Positions 29,464 through 37,681 of a DNA stretch of 56,255 nt are shown here, piece by piece. This DNA is from an uncultured Bacteroidales bacterium (GTDB lineage: Bacteria; Bacteroidota; Bacteroidia; Bacteroidales; UBA932), in contig ONTQ01000008.1 of NCBI GenBank assembly GCA_900320795.1, positions 3,873-60,127 of the forward strand. The letters are read 5' to 3'. Numbering within the stretch: the first letter of the stretch is position 1; each line of letters begins with the position of its first letter. The translations under genes were made by a program, and so were the position numbers. The notes under the pieces are model-generated. The model was not told where the DNA came from. It saw only the letters and a program-made list of their open reading frames with translations, and searched no databases.

Positions 29464-31440
29464 TTAACGTTTGAATTCAACGATGATGGCGCTCTTGGGC
29501 GCCACGGAAAAGCCGTCCTTGAGGGTGACGGTTTCCCCGCTCAGCACTTCTGTTCCGGTAACGGGCCCCGTCACGAACTCCCGGTAATGGTTCCAGTCCA
29601 GCGTCCGGGGCTCTGAGGTGTTGTTGATAAAGACAAAAACGGCATCCGTATCCGTATAGCGGAAGAAACCATAGGTGTTGTCCGTGATGTTGCGCGCACC
29701 CACGTTCCTGCGGGACAGGAAATGCAGTGTTTTCCCTTCCTGGACGGCTTTGCAGCCTTTTCGCCAGCGGAAGAGAGTGCGGGTATAGTCGTGCAGTTCC
29801 GCCGCCGTAGCATACATCTCAGGGGCAGATGCGCGCCCGGCCGCCGTAAAGAGGTCGCAGGCGTCCCCTTCCCAGCCGCCCGGGAAGTCGATGCGCTTGG
29901 CACCATCATGAGGCTGGCAGTCCTTCCTTTCCAGGAACATCATTTCGTCGCCATAGTACAACTGCGGAATGCCCCGGAGGGTGGCCAGCAGCGTCAGGGC
30001 CAGTTTCATGCGGGCAGGGTCTTTCTGGAGGACATCCCCCGTGCGGGCGTGGTCATGGTTGGCGAAGAAAGTCATCATATGGGTAAGGTCCTGATAGGCA
30101 AAATCCTGTGCCAGAACGGAATAGATGCGGGTCATGCCCTCATCCCAGAACACCTGGTCTTCATTGAGGGCACGCAGGATGGCCTGTTGCAGCGGGAAGT
30201 CCATGATGGACGGAAGGTTGGAATTGAACCCGTTTTTGTTGGGGTTGTCCTTCTGCCAATAGGCCACCTGCGGGATGTTCATGTCCCAGCACTCCCCTAC
30301 GATGTTCATCCCGGGGTATTCGTCCGTCACGGCCTTGCACCAGCGAGACATGGCTTCCGGCTCGTTATAAGGATAGGTATCCACGCGGAGACCGTCCAGG
30401 CCGGCGTACTCGATCCACCAGATGGCCCACTGCTGGAAGTACTTGAGGACAAAGGGATTGTCCAGGTTCATGTCCGGCATGGAGGGGACAAACCAGCCGC
30501 TCTCCTGACGTTCGCGGTCCCGCACGGAGGCGTGCGGATCCATATAGACGGAGAAAAGGGCGTTCATCTGCATGTACGGCTCGTTCACATGGTACCAGTC
30601 CTTGAAAGGCGGATCTTCCATCCACCAATGGGCAGTGCCGCAATGGTTGGTAACGATATCCATGATTACCTTCAGGCCTTTTTCATGCGCCTTGGCCACG
30701 AAAGTCTTGTAGTGTTCGTTGTCTCCGAAGCGGGGGTCGATGTGGTAATAGTCGGCGCAGGCATAGCCGTGGTAACTCTCCCGGGGCTGGTTGTCCAGCA
30801 GAAGCGGCGTGCACCAGATGGCCGTCGCGCCCAGGTCAGCGATATAATCCAAGTGGTTAATCATTCCCTGGATGTCACCGCCGTGCCGGGCCACCGCATC
30901 CTGCCGATCCACCTTGTCGGGCGTAGCGGGCACCGTCCAGGGACGGGCCGATCCGTCAAAATACTCCCCGCCCTGCCAGGCTTCGTCATTATCGGCAAAG
31001 GCCGATGCGAAGCGGTCCGGCATGATGAGGTAAATCATATCGGCCACGGTGAAACTTTCGCGGGCGGCGCTTCCCGTCTCCCGTTCGCGGATGATATACG
31101 GATATTTAAAGGACTTTCCGTCCTTGGAGAACACCAGATAATAGGTGTCCGCCGGGGCCTGGGCCGATACCTCCACATCCACGAAGAGGAAATTGGGGCT
31201 GTCGGCCTTGTGGATTTCCCTCACCTTGAGCCCGCCTCCGGGGATGGTCACATCAAACGAAGCGATGTCGGGCCCCTGAATCATGAGTTGGAGGTCCGTT
31301 TTCATGCCGGTCCACCAGCTGAGGGGTTCCACGCGCGTTACCTGCTCTGTCGCTTCTTCCACGTCGGCAGGATTCAGGGCCTGGGGAGCCGAACAGGCGG
31401 CGGTAAGGGCGACAGCAGCCATCAGAATGGTCTTTTTCAT
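29464..31440 (-). CDS. susA: GH13 neopullulanase/cyclomaltodextrinase, SusA type
   Basis: A 658-residue alpha-amylase-family enzyme. The signal peptide ends LTAACS (a possible lipoprotein Cys16). An N-terminal immunoglobulin-like cyclomaltodextrinase domain (about 30-125) precedes the catalytic barrel. The catalytic residues are Asp354 (GLDGLRVDTYPY), Glu383 (NIVGECWDMN) and Asp463 (FFANHDHARTGD). A C-terminal beta domain ends the protein. SusA-type enzymes cut maltooligosaccharides and pullulan in the periplasm. The start overlaps the upstream GH13 stop (ATGA). Confidence 0.92.
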   Translation of the reverse strand: MKKTILMAAVALTAACSAPQALNPADVEEATEQVTRVEPLSWWTGMKTDLQLMIQGPDIASFDVTIPGGGLKVREIHKADSPNFLFVDVEVSAQAPADTYYLVFSKDGKSFKYPYIIRERETGSAARESFTVADMIYLIMPDRFASAFADNDEAWQGGEYFDGSARPWTVPATPDKVDRQDAVARHGGDIQGMINHLDYIADLGATAIWCTPLLLDNQPRESYHGYACADYYHIDPRFGDNEHYKTFVAKAHEKGLKVIMDIVTNHCGTAHWWMEDPPFKDWYHVNEPYMQMNALFSVYMDPHASVRDRERQESGWFVPSMPDMNLDNPFVLKYFQQWAIWWIEYAGLDGLRVDTYPYNEPEAMSRWCKAVTDEYPGMNIVGECWDMNIPQVAYWQKDNPNKNGFNSNLPSIMDFPLQQAILRALNEDQVFWDEGMTRIYSVLAQDFAYQDLTHMMTFFANHDHARTGDVLQKDPARMKLALTLLATLRGIPQLYYGDEMMFLERKDCQPHDGAKRIDFPGGWEGDACDLFTAAGRASAPEMYATAAELHDYTRTLFRWRKGCKAVQEGKTLHFLSRRNVGARNITDNTYGFFRYTDTDAVFVFINNTSEPRTLDWNHYREFVTGPVTGTEVLSGETVTLKDGFSVAPKSAIIVEFKR

Positions 31441-32861
31441 TTGTTGATTTTGGTTAATACCATGTACTCACCCGGGGCGAGCGTAACATCGTAGGGAGTA
31501 GTGATGACTTCACCGGTGAACACATTCCTGTATTCGCCCAGAAGGTTGAGCGTCCTCGTAACGGGGGCCGATTCCAGATTCAGGAAAGGCACGGCCACTT
31601 TGTCTCCCTGCGGACGGTTGTCATTGGCATCGGCCTTTTCTTCAGCGGCTTCCTGCTTTACGGGAACGCCGAAATTCGCCATTACAATCACCATATTGTC
31701 CTTAACCTGGCGGTCAAAGGCCACCCAGCCTTCCGGAGCATCCCACCAGTTGATTTCACCACCTCTTTCACCGGCGGCCAGGGCCGGGTTGTCGTGCTTA
31801 AGGTCCACCAGTGTCTTCCAGAAGGTGGTGTATTCATTGGGGCTCCAGTCCGTGATGGGGTCTTTCTCGAAAAAGGCCAGGCGACGGCTCAGGCCGATTT
31901 CCTGGCCGGTGTAGATGAGGGGCTGGGAGCCAGGGAGGGTGAAGCACAGGACGGCGCAGGCATCGGCAGCCTTGCCTTCACGCTCGAACTCGGTACCGGC
32001 CCAGGAGTTCTCGTCGTGGTTGGAGGTGAAGGTGAGGCGGAAGGCCTCCTTGGGAAAACGGGCGGCGTCGCGGGCCACATAGTCCTTGAGGTCCTGGACG
32101 CTCTTGCTGCCCTGGGCCAGGCCGTTCAGGAGGTGGTGCAGTTCCCAGGCGTAGTTGGCGTCGAAGGTGACCAGCGGATCGGCCAGGTTGTCACGCTCGG
32201 CCTCGGCAAGGAAATAAGCCTGAGGATAATCCTTATTCATCCCGGGCATGATGCCGTACCAGAATTCGGCCGGGACTTCACCGGCGGCGTCGCAGCGGAA
32301 GCCGTCCACGCCCTTTTCCAGCCAGAAGCGCATGGCGTCGTCCTGGGCCCACCAGACTTCCTGGTTTTCGTAGTTGAGGCTGCGGGTGTCGGTCCAGTCG
32401 TATTCCCAGATGGCGTTGCCCTGGGCGTCACGCTCGTAGAAATCGGCCGGCTTTTCCGTCATCCAGACATTGTCCGGGGCGGTTTGGTTGGCCACCCAGT
32501 CCAGGATAACCTTGAAGCCCATGGCGTGGGCCGTGGAAAGCAGGTGCTCGAAATCCTCCATGGTGCCGAATTCGGGGTTCACCTTCTTGTAGTTGGAAAT
32601 GGCGTAGTAGGAGCCCAGGGTACCCTTGCGCTCTACGGTTCCAATCTCATACATGGGCATGAGCCAGAGAACGTCCACACCCAGGTCCTTGAGGCGGGGC
32701 AACTGGGCCTCTACGCCCTTGAAAGTGCCTTCAGGGGAGAATTGGCGGATGTTCACTTCGTAAACGACGGAGTTGTAGGTCCACTCCGGATGATACTGCA
32801 CGGTTTGTTGGCAGGCGGCCAGGGCCAGGATGGCAGCGGCCAGAACGAGAATCTTTTTCAT
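31437..32861 (-). CDS. GH13 alpha-amylase-family lipoprotein
   Basis: A 474-residue enzyme and the first gene of the starch unit. The lipoprotein signal ends ALAACQQ (Cys17). The GH13 barrel begins directly (NSVVYEVNIRQFSPEGTFKG) and carries Asp191 (GFRCDAAGE), Glu220 (YFLAEAERDN) and Asp283 (TSNHDENSW) as the expected nucleophile, acid/base and transition-state stabiliser. There is no starch-binding module like that of SusG, and no acidic surface-export signal after the cysteine, so a periplasm-facing location is more likely than the cell surface. I set the start at 32861 because MKKILVLAAA begins the signal peptide; the frame opens seven codons earlier. Confidence 0.9.
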   Translation of the reverse strand: MKKILVLAAAILALAACQQTVQYHPEWTYNSVVYEVNIRQFSPEGTFKGVEAQLPRLKDLGVDVLWLMPMYEIGTVERKGTLGSYYAISNYKKVNPEFGTMEDFEHLLSTAHAMGFKVILDWVANQTAPDNVWMTEKPADFYERDAQGNAIWEYDWTDTRSLNYENQEVWWAQDDAMRFWLEKGVDGFRCDAAGEVPAEFWYGIMPGMNKDYPQAYFLAEAERDNLADPLVTFDANYAWELHHLLNGLAQGSKSVQDLKDYVARDAARFPKEAFRLTFTSNHDENSWAGTEFEREGKAADACAVLCFTLPGSQPLIYTGQEIGLSRRLAFFEKDPITDWSPNEYTTFWKTLVDLKHDNPALAAGERGGEINWWDAPEGWVAFDRQVKDNMVIVMANFGVPVKQEAAEEKADANDNRPQGDKVAVPFLNLESAPVTRTLNLLGEYRNVFTGEVITTPYDVTLAPGEYMVLTKINK

Positions 32862-32879
32862 AATATGCTCAATAACATA

Positions 32880-32887
32880 CAATGATA
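32880..32887 (-). promoter_or_regulatory. Possible -7 box for the starch enzyme unit
   Basis: On the minus strand this reads TATCATTG, one base off TAnnTTTG, 18 bases before the first GH13 start. It is the only candidate between that gene and the repeat array. Confidence 0.4.
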
Positions 32888-32972
32888 CGAAAAATCCCGC
32901 TCTTTTGCAATGAAACCGCCCTTTTTATGGAAGAGCGGGCCGATGCGAGGGTTGAATGGAGCCTGTCGAAAA

Positions 32973-33228
32973 GTTTTCGTCCCCTCGTGCACCAAACCGG
33001 CCCTTTTCGTGCACGACGCCCTGGTTTTCGTCCCCTCGTGCACCAAACCGGCCCTTTTCGTGCACGACGCCCTGGTTTTCGGCCCCTCGTGCACCAAACC
33101 GGCCCTTTCCGTGCACGACACCCTGGTTTTCGGCCCCTCGTGCACCAAACCGGCCATTTCCGTGCACGACGCCCTGTTTTTCGGCCACTCATGCACCAAA
33201 CCGGCCCTTTCCGTGCACGACCACTCCT
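32973..33228. repeat. 51-bp tandem repeat array, five units, each with a hairpin-forming inverted repeat
   Basis: Units start at 32985, 33036, 33087, 33138 and 33189, an exact 51-base period, preceded by a partial unit from 32973. Positions 1-8 (TCGTGCAC) pair with 25-32 (GTGCACGA), and 10-12 (AAA) with 20-22 (TTT), leaving a 7-base loop; positions 33-51 are a linker. In units 1-4 the six variable positions (19, 23, 34, 40, 47, 50) all lie outside the stems. Unit 5 breaks one pair (TCATGCAC) and its linker is lost. Because 51 is a multiple of 3, several frames stay open on both strands with a 17-residue repeat, but changes between units are nearly all amino-acid changing in the frames I checked, so coding is not supported. 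The array lies upstream of the starch unit and downstream of the AT-rich gene at 33411-33941. Function unknown. Confidence 0.95.
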
Positions 33229-33410
33229 ACAGCGTTGAAGAGAGTGGATAATCTGCACCTTCAGACTACTGTCGAACGAGAGGGATGACTTTGTTGGAAA
33301 ACCCTGCCGTACCTTACGGTGGTAGCATTGCCAAGTTGGATGACAAAGAACGATTTGACGAATTCGTGTCAATTATCAATGGCGAGCTTATCTCGTTCAT
33401 CCTTTCTTCT
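33229..33410. other. Spacer between the repeat array and the AT-rich gene
   Basis: A short open stretch on the plus strand (ATG at 33285, readable as MTLLENPAVPYGGSIAKLDD and onward) is plausible for about 42 codons and then runs antisense into the 33411-33941 gene. I recognise no family; it could be a gene remnant or chance. No terminator, RNA or promoter is evident. Confidence 0.3.
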
Positions 33411-33941
33411 TTAGCCTTTCGGGGTTGGGACAAGGCTATCCAAGAATTTGTAGAAGGCTACGAATTTAGGGTTATACTCAATATCATATCCTTCCTCTCC
33501 ATACTGGATGCTTTGTTTTTTAACAAGTTCATTCTCAAAATAGAGTGTAAAGGTTAAAGAAGGATAATCCGTTACGATAGGGTCCCCTTTTACTCTGGAA
33601 AGTTCTATCGTTTCCGATTTGGTAACAAAAAAGATGTCGATATAGTCTAAGAATTCATCAATAATGTGACGGTCGGAAATGCATTTATGAAAAGGGTCGC
33701 AATTACTGGATCTGTGTATTTGCAAATGATTCCGGGAATAACTGAAGATGTAGTGATAGGCATCTATCGCACTATAAATAACAGCAACGCTATCTACTCC
33801 AACCCATGTTTTGTGTATAACCAGAGAATCGTCAGGAACATTGTTATCACATTCTGAAAGGGTGTTTTCAGACTTTCTATTGAAACACTGATTACAGATA
33901 ATAAGCATGAGAGATAATACAAGAGTGATGATCGGTTTCAT
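33411..33941 (-). CDS. Small exported protein of unknown function, AT-rich
   Basis: A 176-residue protein that I do not recognise. It starts with a hydrophobic export signal (MKPIITLVLSLMLIICNQCF); LIIC could be a lipobox. The mature part is charged and tyrosine-rich (VGVDSVAVIYSAIDAYHYIF, IIDEFLDYIDIFFV, YPSLTFTLYFENELVKKQSI), which suggests a small beta-rich periplasmic domain. The start at 33941 fits the signal peptide; the frame opens 18 codons earlier. Its promoter box TAGATTTG (33993-34000, minus strand) is a full TAnnTTTG match. The gene is far more AT-rich than its neighbours and uses TTA (codon 9) and TCA codons that the flanking genes almost never use, so it was probably acquired recently or is poorly adapted. 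The hairpin array begins about 180 bases after its stop. Confidence 0.7.
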   Translation of the reverse strand: MKPIITLVLSLMLIICNQCFNRKSENTLSECDNNVPDDSLVIHKTWVGVDSVAVIYSAIDAYHYIFSYSRNHLQIHRSSNCDPFHKCISDRHIIDEFLDYIDIFFVTKSETIELSRVKGDPIVTDYPSLTFTLYFENELVKKQSIQYGEEGYDIEYNPKFVAFYKFLDSLVPTPKG

Positions 33942-33992
33942 GTTATTATATCGTTTATACAGATTCCCGGAAAACGATTCTATCGTCAGATG

Positions 33993-34000
33993 CAAATCTA
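33993..34000 (-). promoter_or_regulatory. -7 promoter box for the AT-rich gene
   Basis: On the minus strand this reads TAGATTTG, a full TAnnTTTG match 51 bases before the start at 33941. It is 12 bases from the lysS box on the other strand. Confidence 0.6.
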
Positions 34001-34012
34001 AGCAATTTTTCG

Positions 34013-34020
34013 TATCTTTG
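34013..34020 (+). promoter_or_regulatory. -7 promoter box for lysS
   Basis: TATCTTTG, 29 bases before the lysS ATG at 34050. Confidence 0.7.
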
Positions 34021-34049
34021 TCTTCTTATTGCAGAAAACTATTTTTATC

Positions 34050-35564
34050 ATGGCATACGCAGAATTCAACGAGCAAGAACTGGGACGCAGAGAGTCTTTG
34101 AATAAATTACGGGAACTGGGGATCAATCCCTATCCGGCACCGCTGTATCCGGTGAACACCACCACCGCGGAAATCGCCGCCGGTTTCAAGCCGGAAGAAG
34201 GCAATTTCCAGGACGTGTGCATCGCCGGCCGCATCATGAGCCGCCGCATCATGGGCGCAGCATCCTTCATGGAACTGCAGGACCATGCCGGCCGCATCCA
34301 GGTGTACGTCAAGCGTGACGAGATCTGCCCTTCAGAGGATAAGACCCTCTACAACACCGTGTTCAAGAAACTCCTGGACATCGGCGATATCGTGGGTATC
34401 AAGGGTTTCGCCTTTTTCACCCAGACCGGCCAGTTGTCCGTCCACGCCAAGGAACTCACGGTCCTTTCGAAGTCGCTCCGCGTACTTCCCATCGTCAAGA
34501 CCGATGCCGACGGCACCGTCCACGACAGTTTCGAGGACCCGGAACTCCGCTACCGCCAGCGTTATGTGGACCTTGTGGTGAACCCGCAGGTGAAGGATAC
34601 CTTCGTAAAGCGCACCCTCATCATCAATACCATGCGCCAGTGCTTCAACGAGGCCGGCTGCCTGGAGGTGGAAACCCCCATCCTGCAGCCCATCCCGGGA
34701 GGCGCCACGGCCCGCCCGTTCATCACCCATCACAACGCCCTGGACGTGGACATGTACATGCGCATCGCCAATGAACTGTACCTGAAGCGCCTCATCGTGG
34801 GCGGCTTCTCCGGCGTTTACGAGTTCGCCAAGAACTTCCGCAACGAGGGCATGGATAAAACCCACAACCCGGAATTCACCTGCGTGGAAATGTACATTGC
34901 CTACAAGGACTATCTGTGGATGATGGAATTCACCGAGAAGATGCTCCAGCGGGTGGCCGAAGCCACCGGCGGGGTCCGGAAAACCATCGGCGGAAACGAG
35001 ATCTCCTTCGAGGGCCCTTTCCGTCGCCTGAGAATCCTGGATGCCATTCAGGAGTACGCCGGCGTGGACGTCAAGGGCATGGACGAAGCCCAACTCCGCG
35101 AAGTGTGCAAGAAACTGAATGTGGAGACGTCTCCGGAAATGGGTGTAGGAAAACTCATCGATGCCATCGTGGGCGAATATGTGGAAAAGAACCTTGTCCA
35201 GCCCACCTTCCTCATCGACTATCCCGTGGAGATGTCCCCGCTCACCAAGCGCTGCCGTTATGACAACACGCTCACCGAGCGCTTCGAACTCTTTGTGAAC
35301 GGCAAGGAACTGGCCAACGCCTACTCCGAACTCAACGACCCCGTGGACCAGTTGGAGCGCTTCGAAGAGCAGGCCGCCCTCAAGAGCAAGGGAGACGACG
35401 AAGCCATGTACATCGACTATGACTTCGTGCGTGCCCTGGAATACGGCATGCCGCCCACCAGCGGTATCGGCATCGGCATAGACCGTCTGACCATGTTCAT
35501 GACCGGTGCGGAGACCATCCAGGATGTGCTGTTCTTCCCCACCATGCGTCCAGAGAAGTTCTAG
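34050..35564 (+). CDS. lysS: Lysyl-tRNA synthetase, class II
   Basis: A 504-residue enzyme that charges tRNA-Lys. An N-terminal OB-fold anticodon-binding domain (about 55-160, [20 protein letters not shown]) is followed by the class II core with motif 1 ([20 protein letters not shown]), motif 2 ([20 protein letters not shown]) and motif 3 ([17 protein letters not shown]). The ATG at 34050 gives [20 protein letters not shown], the conserved start; the frame opens seven codons earlier, close to the promoter. The following methyltransferase gene starts on the very next base after the stop. Confidence 0.96.
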   Translation: MAYAEFNEQELGRRESLNKLRELGINPYPAPLYPVNTTTAEIAAGFKPEEGNFQDVCIAGRIMSRRIMGAASFMELQDHAGRIQVYVKRDEICPSEDKTLYNTVFKKLLDIGDIVGIKGFAFFTQTGQLSVHAKELTVLSKSLRVLPIVKTDADGTVHDSFEDPELRYRQRYVDLVVNPQVKDTFVKRTLIINTMRQCFNEAGCLEVETPILQPIPGGATARPFITHHNALDVDMYMRIANELYLKRLIVGGFSGVYEFAKNFRNEGMDKTHNPEFTCVEMYIAYKDYLWMMEFTEKMLQRVAEATGGVRKTIGGNEISFEGPFRRLRILDAIQEYAGVDVKGMDEAQLREVCKKLNVETSPEMGVGKLIDAIVGEYVEKNLVQPTFLIDYPVEMSPLTKRCRYDNTLTERFELFVNGKELANAYSELNDPVDQLERFEEQAALKSKGDDEAMYIDYDFVRALEYGMPPTSGIGIGIDRLTMFMTGAETIQDVLFFPTMRPEKF

Positions 35565-36356
35565 ATGGAAATCATCACATCGGCCCAGAACCCCAAGATA
35601 AAGAATCTGCTGCTACTGCAGGAAAAATCCAAAGCGCGGCGGGAACAGGGGCTTTTTGTGGTGGAAGGCCGAAGGGAACTGCAGCACTGCCTGGAAGCAG
35701 GCTTCCATGTGCACACCCTTTTCGTGTGCCCGGAGATTGCCGGTCAAGACGGCAATGAAGTCATGTCCGGCACCGACCGGGCATTCGTCATTGAAATTCC
35801 GGAACAGTTATACCGCAAAGTGGCGTACCGCGAAAGTACGGAGGGAATCCTGGCCGAAGTGGAATACAAGTCGCTCTCCCTGGAGGACCTGGTGCTCCCG
35901 GAGAATCCCCTTGTCATGGTGCTGGAATCGGTGGAGAAGCCCGGCAACCTGGGCGCCGTCCTCCGCAGCGCCGATGCCGCCCGGGCCGATGCTGTCCTCC
36001 TCTGCGACCCCCTCACAGACCTCTTCAACCCCAACCTCATCCGGGCCTCCATCGGCGCCGTTTTCACCGTTCCCACCGTCGCCTGCTCCTCGGAAGAGGC
36101 CATCGCCTTCCTTGAGGCACGCGGCATCCAAATCCTCACAGCCCAACTGCAGGATTCTTCGCTGTATTACAATGTAGATATGACCCGCGGAACCGCCCTG
36201 GTGATGGGAACGGAATCCACGGGTCTTACAGATGTGTGGCGGAAGGCTGCATCGGCCCATATCCGCATCCCCATGCTGGGAAGGCTGGACAGCCTCAACG
36301 TGTCCGTATCGGCCGCTATCCTCCTGTTTGAAGCCGTGCGCCAGCGGCAGGGTTAG
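35565..36356 (+). CDS. SpoU/TrmH-family RNA 2'-O-methyltransferase
   Basis: A 263-residue SPOUT methyltransferase. A substrate-binding N-terminal domain (about 5-95, [36 protein letters not shown]) precedes the trefoil-knot domain with motif 1 ([16 protein letters not shown]), motif 2 ([14 protein letters not shown]) and motif 3 ([20 protein letters not shown]). It probably methylates rRNA or tRNA with S-adenosylmethionine; the site cannot be assigned. It abuts lysS with no gap, and its stop overlaps the convergent ssb stop. Confidence 0.92.
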   Translation: MEIITSAQNPKIKNLLLLQEKSKARREQGLFVVEGRRELQHCLEAGFHVHTLFVCPEIAGQDGNEVMSGTDRAFVIEIPEQLYRKVAYRESTEGILAEVEYKSLSLEDLVLPENPLVMVLESVEKPGNLGAVLRSADAARADAVLLCDPLTDLFNPNLIRASIGAVFTVPTVACSSEEAIAFLEARGIQILTAQLQDSSLYYNVDMTRGTALVMGTESTGLTDVWRKAASAHIRIPMLGRLDSLNVSVSAAILLFEAVRQRQG

Positions 36357-36892
36357 AACGGAAGGTCGTCGGAAGGCTCGGCGGCAGGGAGAGGGCCCTG
36401 GTAGGCCGGGTTCACCGGCGGCTGGGCCGGAGCGGCAGGCTGGGGAGCCGGCTGGGCATAGCCCTGAGGCTGAGAAGGAGCGGCAGGCTGCTGGGCATAA
36501 CCGCCCTGATAGCCGCCCTGGGGGGCACCGCCCTCACCGTCCTGGCGCTTGCCCAGGAGCTGGAGAGAATCAGCTACGACTTCGGTGGTGTACCGCTTGT
36601 TGCCCGTCTGGTCTGTCCACTGTCGGGTGCGGAGTTTGCCTTCGATATAGATTTGGGAGCCCTTGCGAATGAACCGTTCGGCCACGTCAGCGTTATTGCG
36701 CCAAAGCACGACGCTGTGCCATTCGGTATTTTCCCGCTGCTCGCCGTTGCGGTCGCGGTAGCGCTCCGTAGTGGCCAGACGAAGGGTGGCCACTTTCACA
36801 TTTCCCCCGGGATTTTGCGGATTGTTCTCAAGGTAACGTACTTCGGGGTCGCTTCCAACGTTACCGATAAGCATGACTTTGTTCAGTGACAT
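36353..36892 (-). CDS. ssb: Single-stranded DNA-binding protein
   Basis: A 179-residue SSB. The OB-fold fills about 1-110 ([60 protein letters not shown]). A Gln/Pro/Ala/Gly-rich flexible linker follows, and the tail ends with the acidic partner-binding tip DDLPF. The start at 36892 is the conserved [10 protein letters not shown]. The stop overlaps the convergent methyltransferase stop. A weak box resembling TAnnTTTG (TAACTTGC at 36934-36941, minus strand) is the only promoter candidate before aroE. Confidence 0.96.
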   Translation of the reverse strand: MSLNKVMLIGNVGSDPEVRYLENNPQNPGGNVKVATLRLATTERYRDRNGEQRENTEWHSVVLWRNNADVAERFIRKGSQIYIEGKLRTRQWTDQTGNKRYTTEVVADSLQLLGKRQDGEGGAPQGGYQGGYAQQPAAPSQPQGYAQPAPQPAAPAQPPVNPAYQGPLPAAEPSDDLPF

Positions 36893-36961
36893 AATATAAT
36901 GTTTTAAGGTTACGCGGCATTTGCTGCGCATCGGCAAGTTACGAAATATTTTCCGGAAAAG

Positions 36962-37681
36962 TTACAGGGCCCGCATCATTTCTTCTACATCGGGCTCTTC
37001 GCCGGTGAAAAGCCGATAACCGGCCGCCGCCTGCCAGAGCATCCAGCGCCGGCCGCTGATATACCTTCGGCACGGGATCCTCTCCAGACGGGGAATCCGG
37101 TATTCCGCCTCCAGCACTGTCGCCTCCTCAAACGGCAATCCCTCAGGCACTTCCACCCGGCCGGGCAGGGTGTAGATGACAAGGTCCGGCCTGAGCGAGC
37201 GCGCCTGCTCGAAGGAAAACGCCGGGCAGCCCAGGGCCGATGCCTTCTCCATCGAGCGCCCGCACACGCATACCTCGCATCCCAAGGCGCGGGCGGCATA
37301 GACAGCGGCGCGGGCGGCACCGCCGGTTCCCACCACCAGAGCCTGCAAAAACGGCTCCCCCGTCTCCTGCAGGGCCATCAAGACGCCGTCCACATCCGTA
37401 TTATGTCCCATGAAACCATCGGCACAGGGAACGACCAGGTTCACGGCGCCGGTGGCGCGGGCTCTCTCCGAAAGGGCGTCCACCCTGGCGAAGGCGTCCT
37501 GCTTGAACGGAGCCGTCACGTTGATGCCGTAATAGCCGTCCCGGAAAGCCTGCCAGGCATCCTCGAAGCGCTCGAAGTCCAGAAGGTCATAGGAATATCG
37601 GCCCCCGTAGGCGGCGGCAATCATGCGGGGACTCAGCGAACCGGCCACGGGATGGCCGATGAGGGCGAAGCGGCGGGTCAT
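36962..37681 (-). CDS. aroE: Shikimate dehydrogenase
   Basis: A 239-residue NADP-dependent enzyme that reduces 3-dehydroshikimate. Motifs: FALIGHPVAGSLSPRMIAAA (substrate loop), GINVTAPFKQDAF with the catalytic lysine, GHNTDVDGVLMAL with the catalytic aspartate region, and the nucleotide loop VVGTGGAARAA. It is at the short end of the family. Its start overlaps the upstream membrane-protein stop (ATGA), so the two are co-expressed. Confidence 0.94.
   Translation of the reverse strand: MTRRFALIGHPVAGSLSPRMIAAAYGGRYSYDLLDFERFEDAWQAFRDGYYGINVTAPFKQDAFARVDALSERARATGAVNLVVPCADGFMGHNTDVDGVLMALQETGEPFLQALVVGTGGAARAAVYAARALGCEVCVCGRSMEKASALGCPAFSFEQARSLRPDLVIYTLPGRVEVPEGLPFEEATVLEAEYRIPRLERIPCRRYISGRRWMLWQAAAGYRLFTGEEPDVEEMMRAL

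Noticed and set aside
32973..33228. CRISPR array
   Set aside because: The whole 51-bp unit repeats; there are no unique spacers, and no cas genes are present.
32858..33372. Overlapping open frames on both strands across the 51-bp repeats, encoding a 17-residue repeat
   Set aside because: The period is a multiple of three, so frames stay open automatically. Differences between units are almost all amino-acid changing in the frames checked, while the hairpin arms are preserved.
33285..33557. 90-codon plus-strand frame near the repeat array as a gene
   Set aside because: More than half overlaps antisense to the better-supported gene at 33411-33941. I see no family match or promoter box; at most the first 42 codons could be a remnant.
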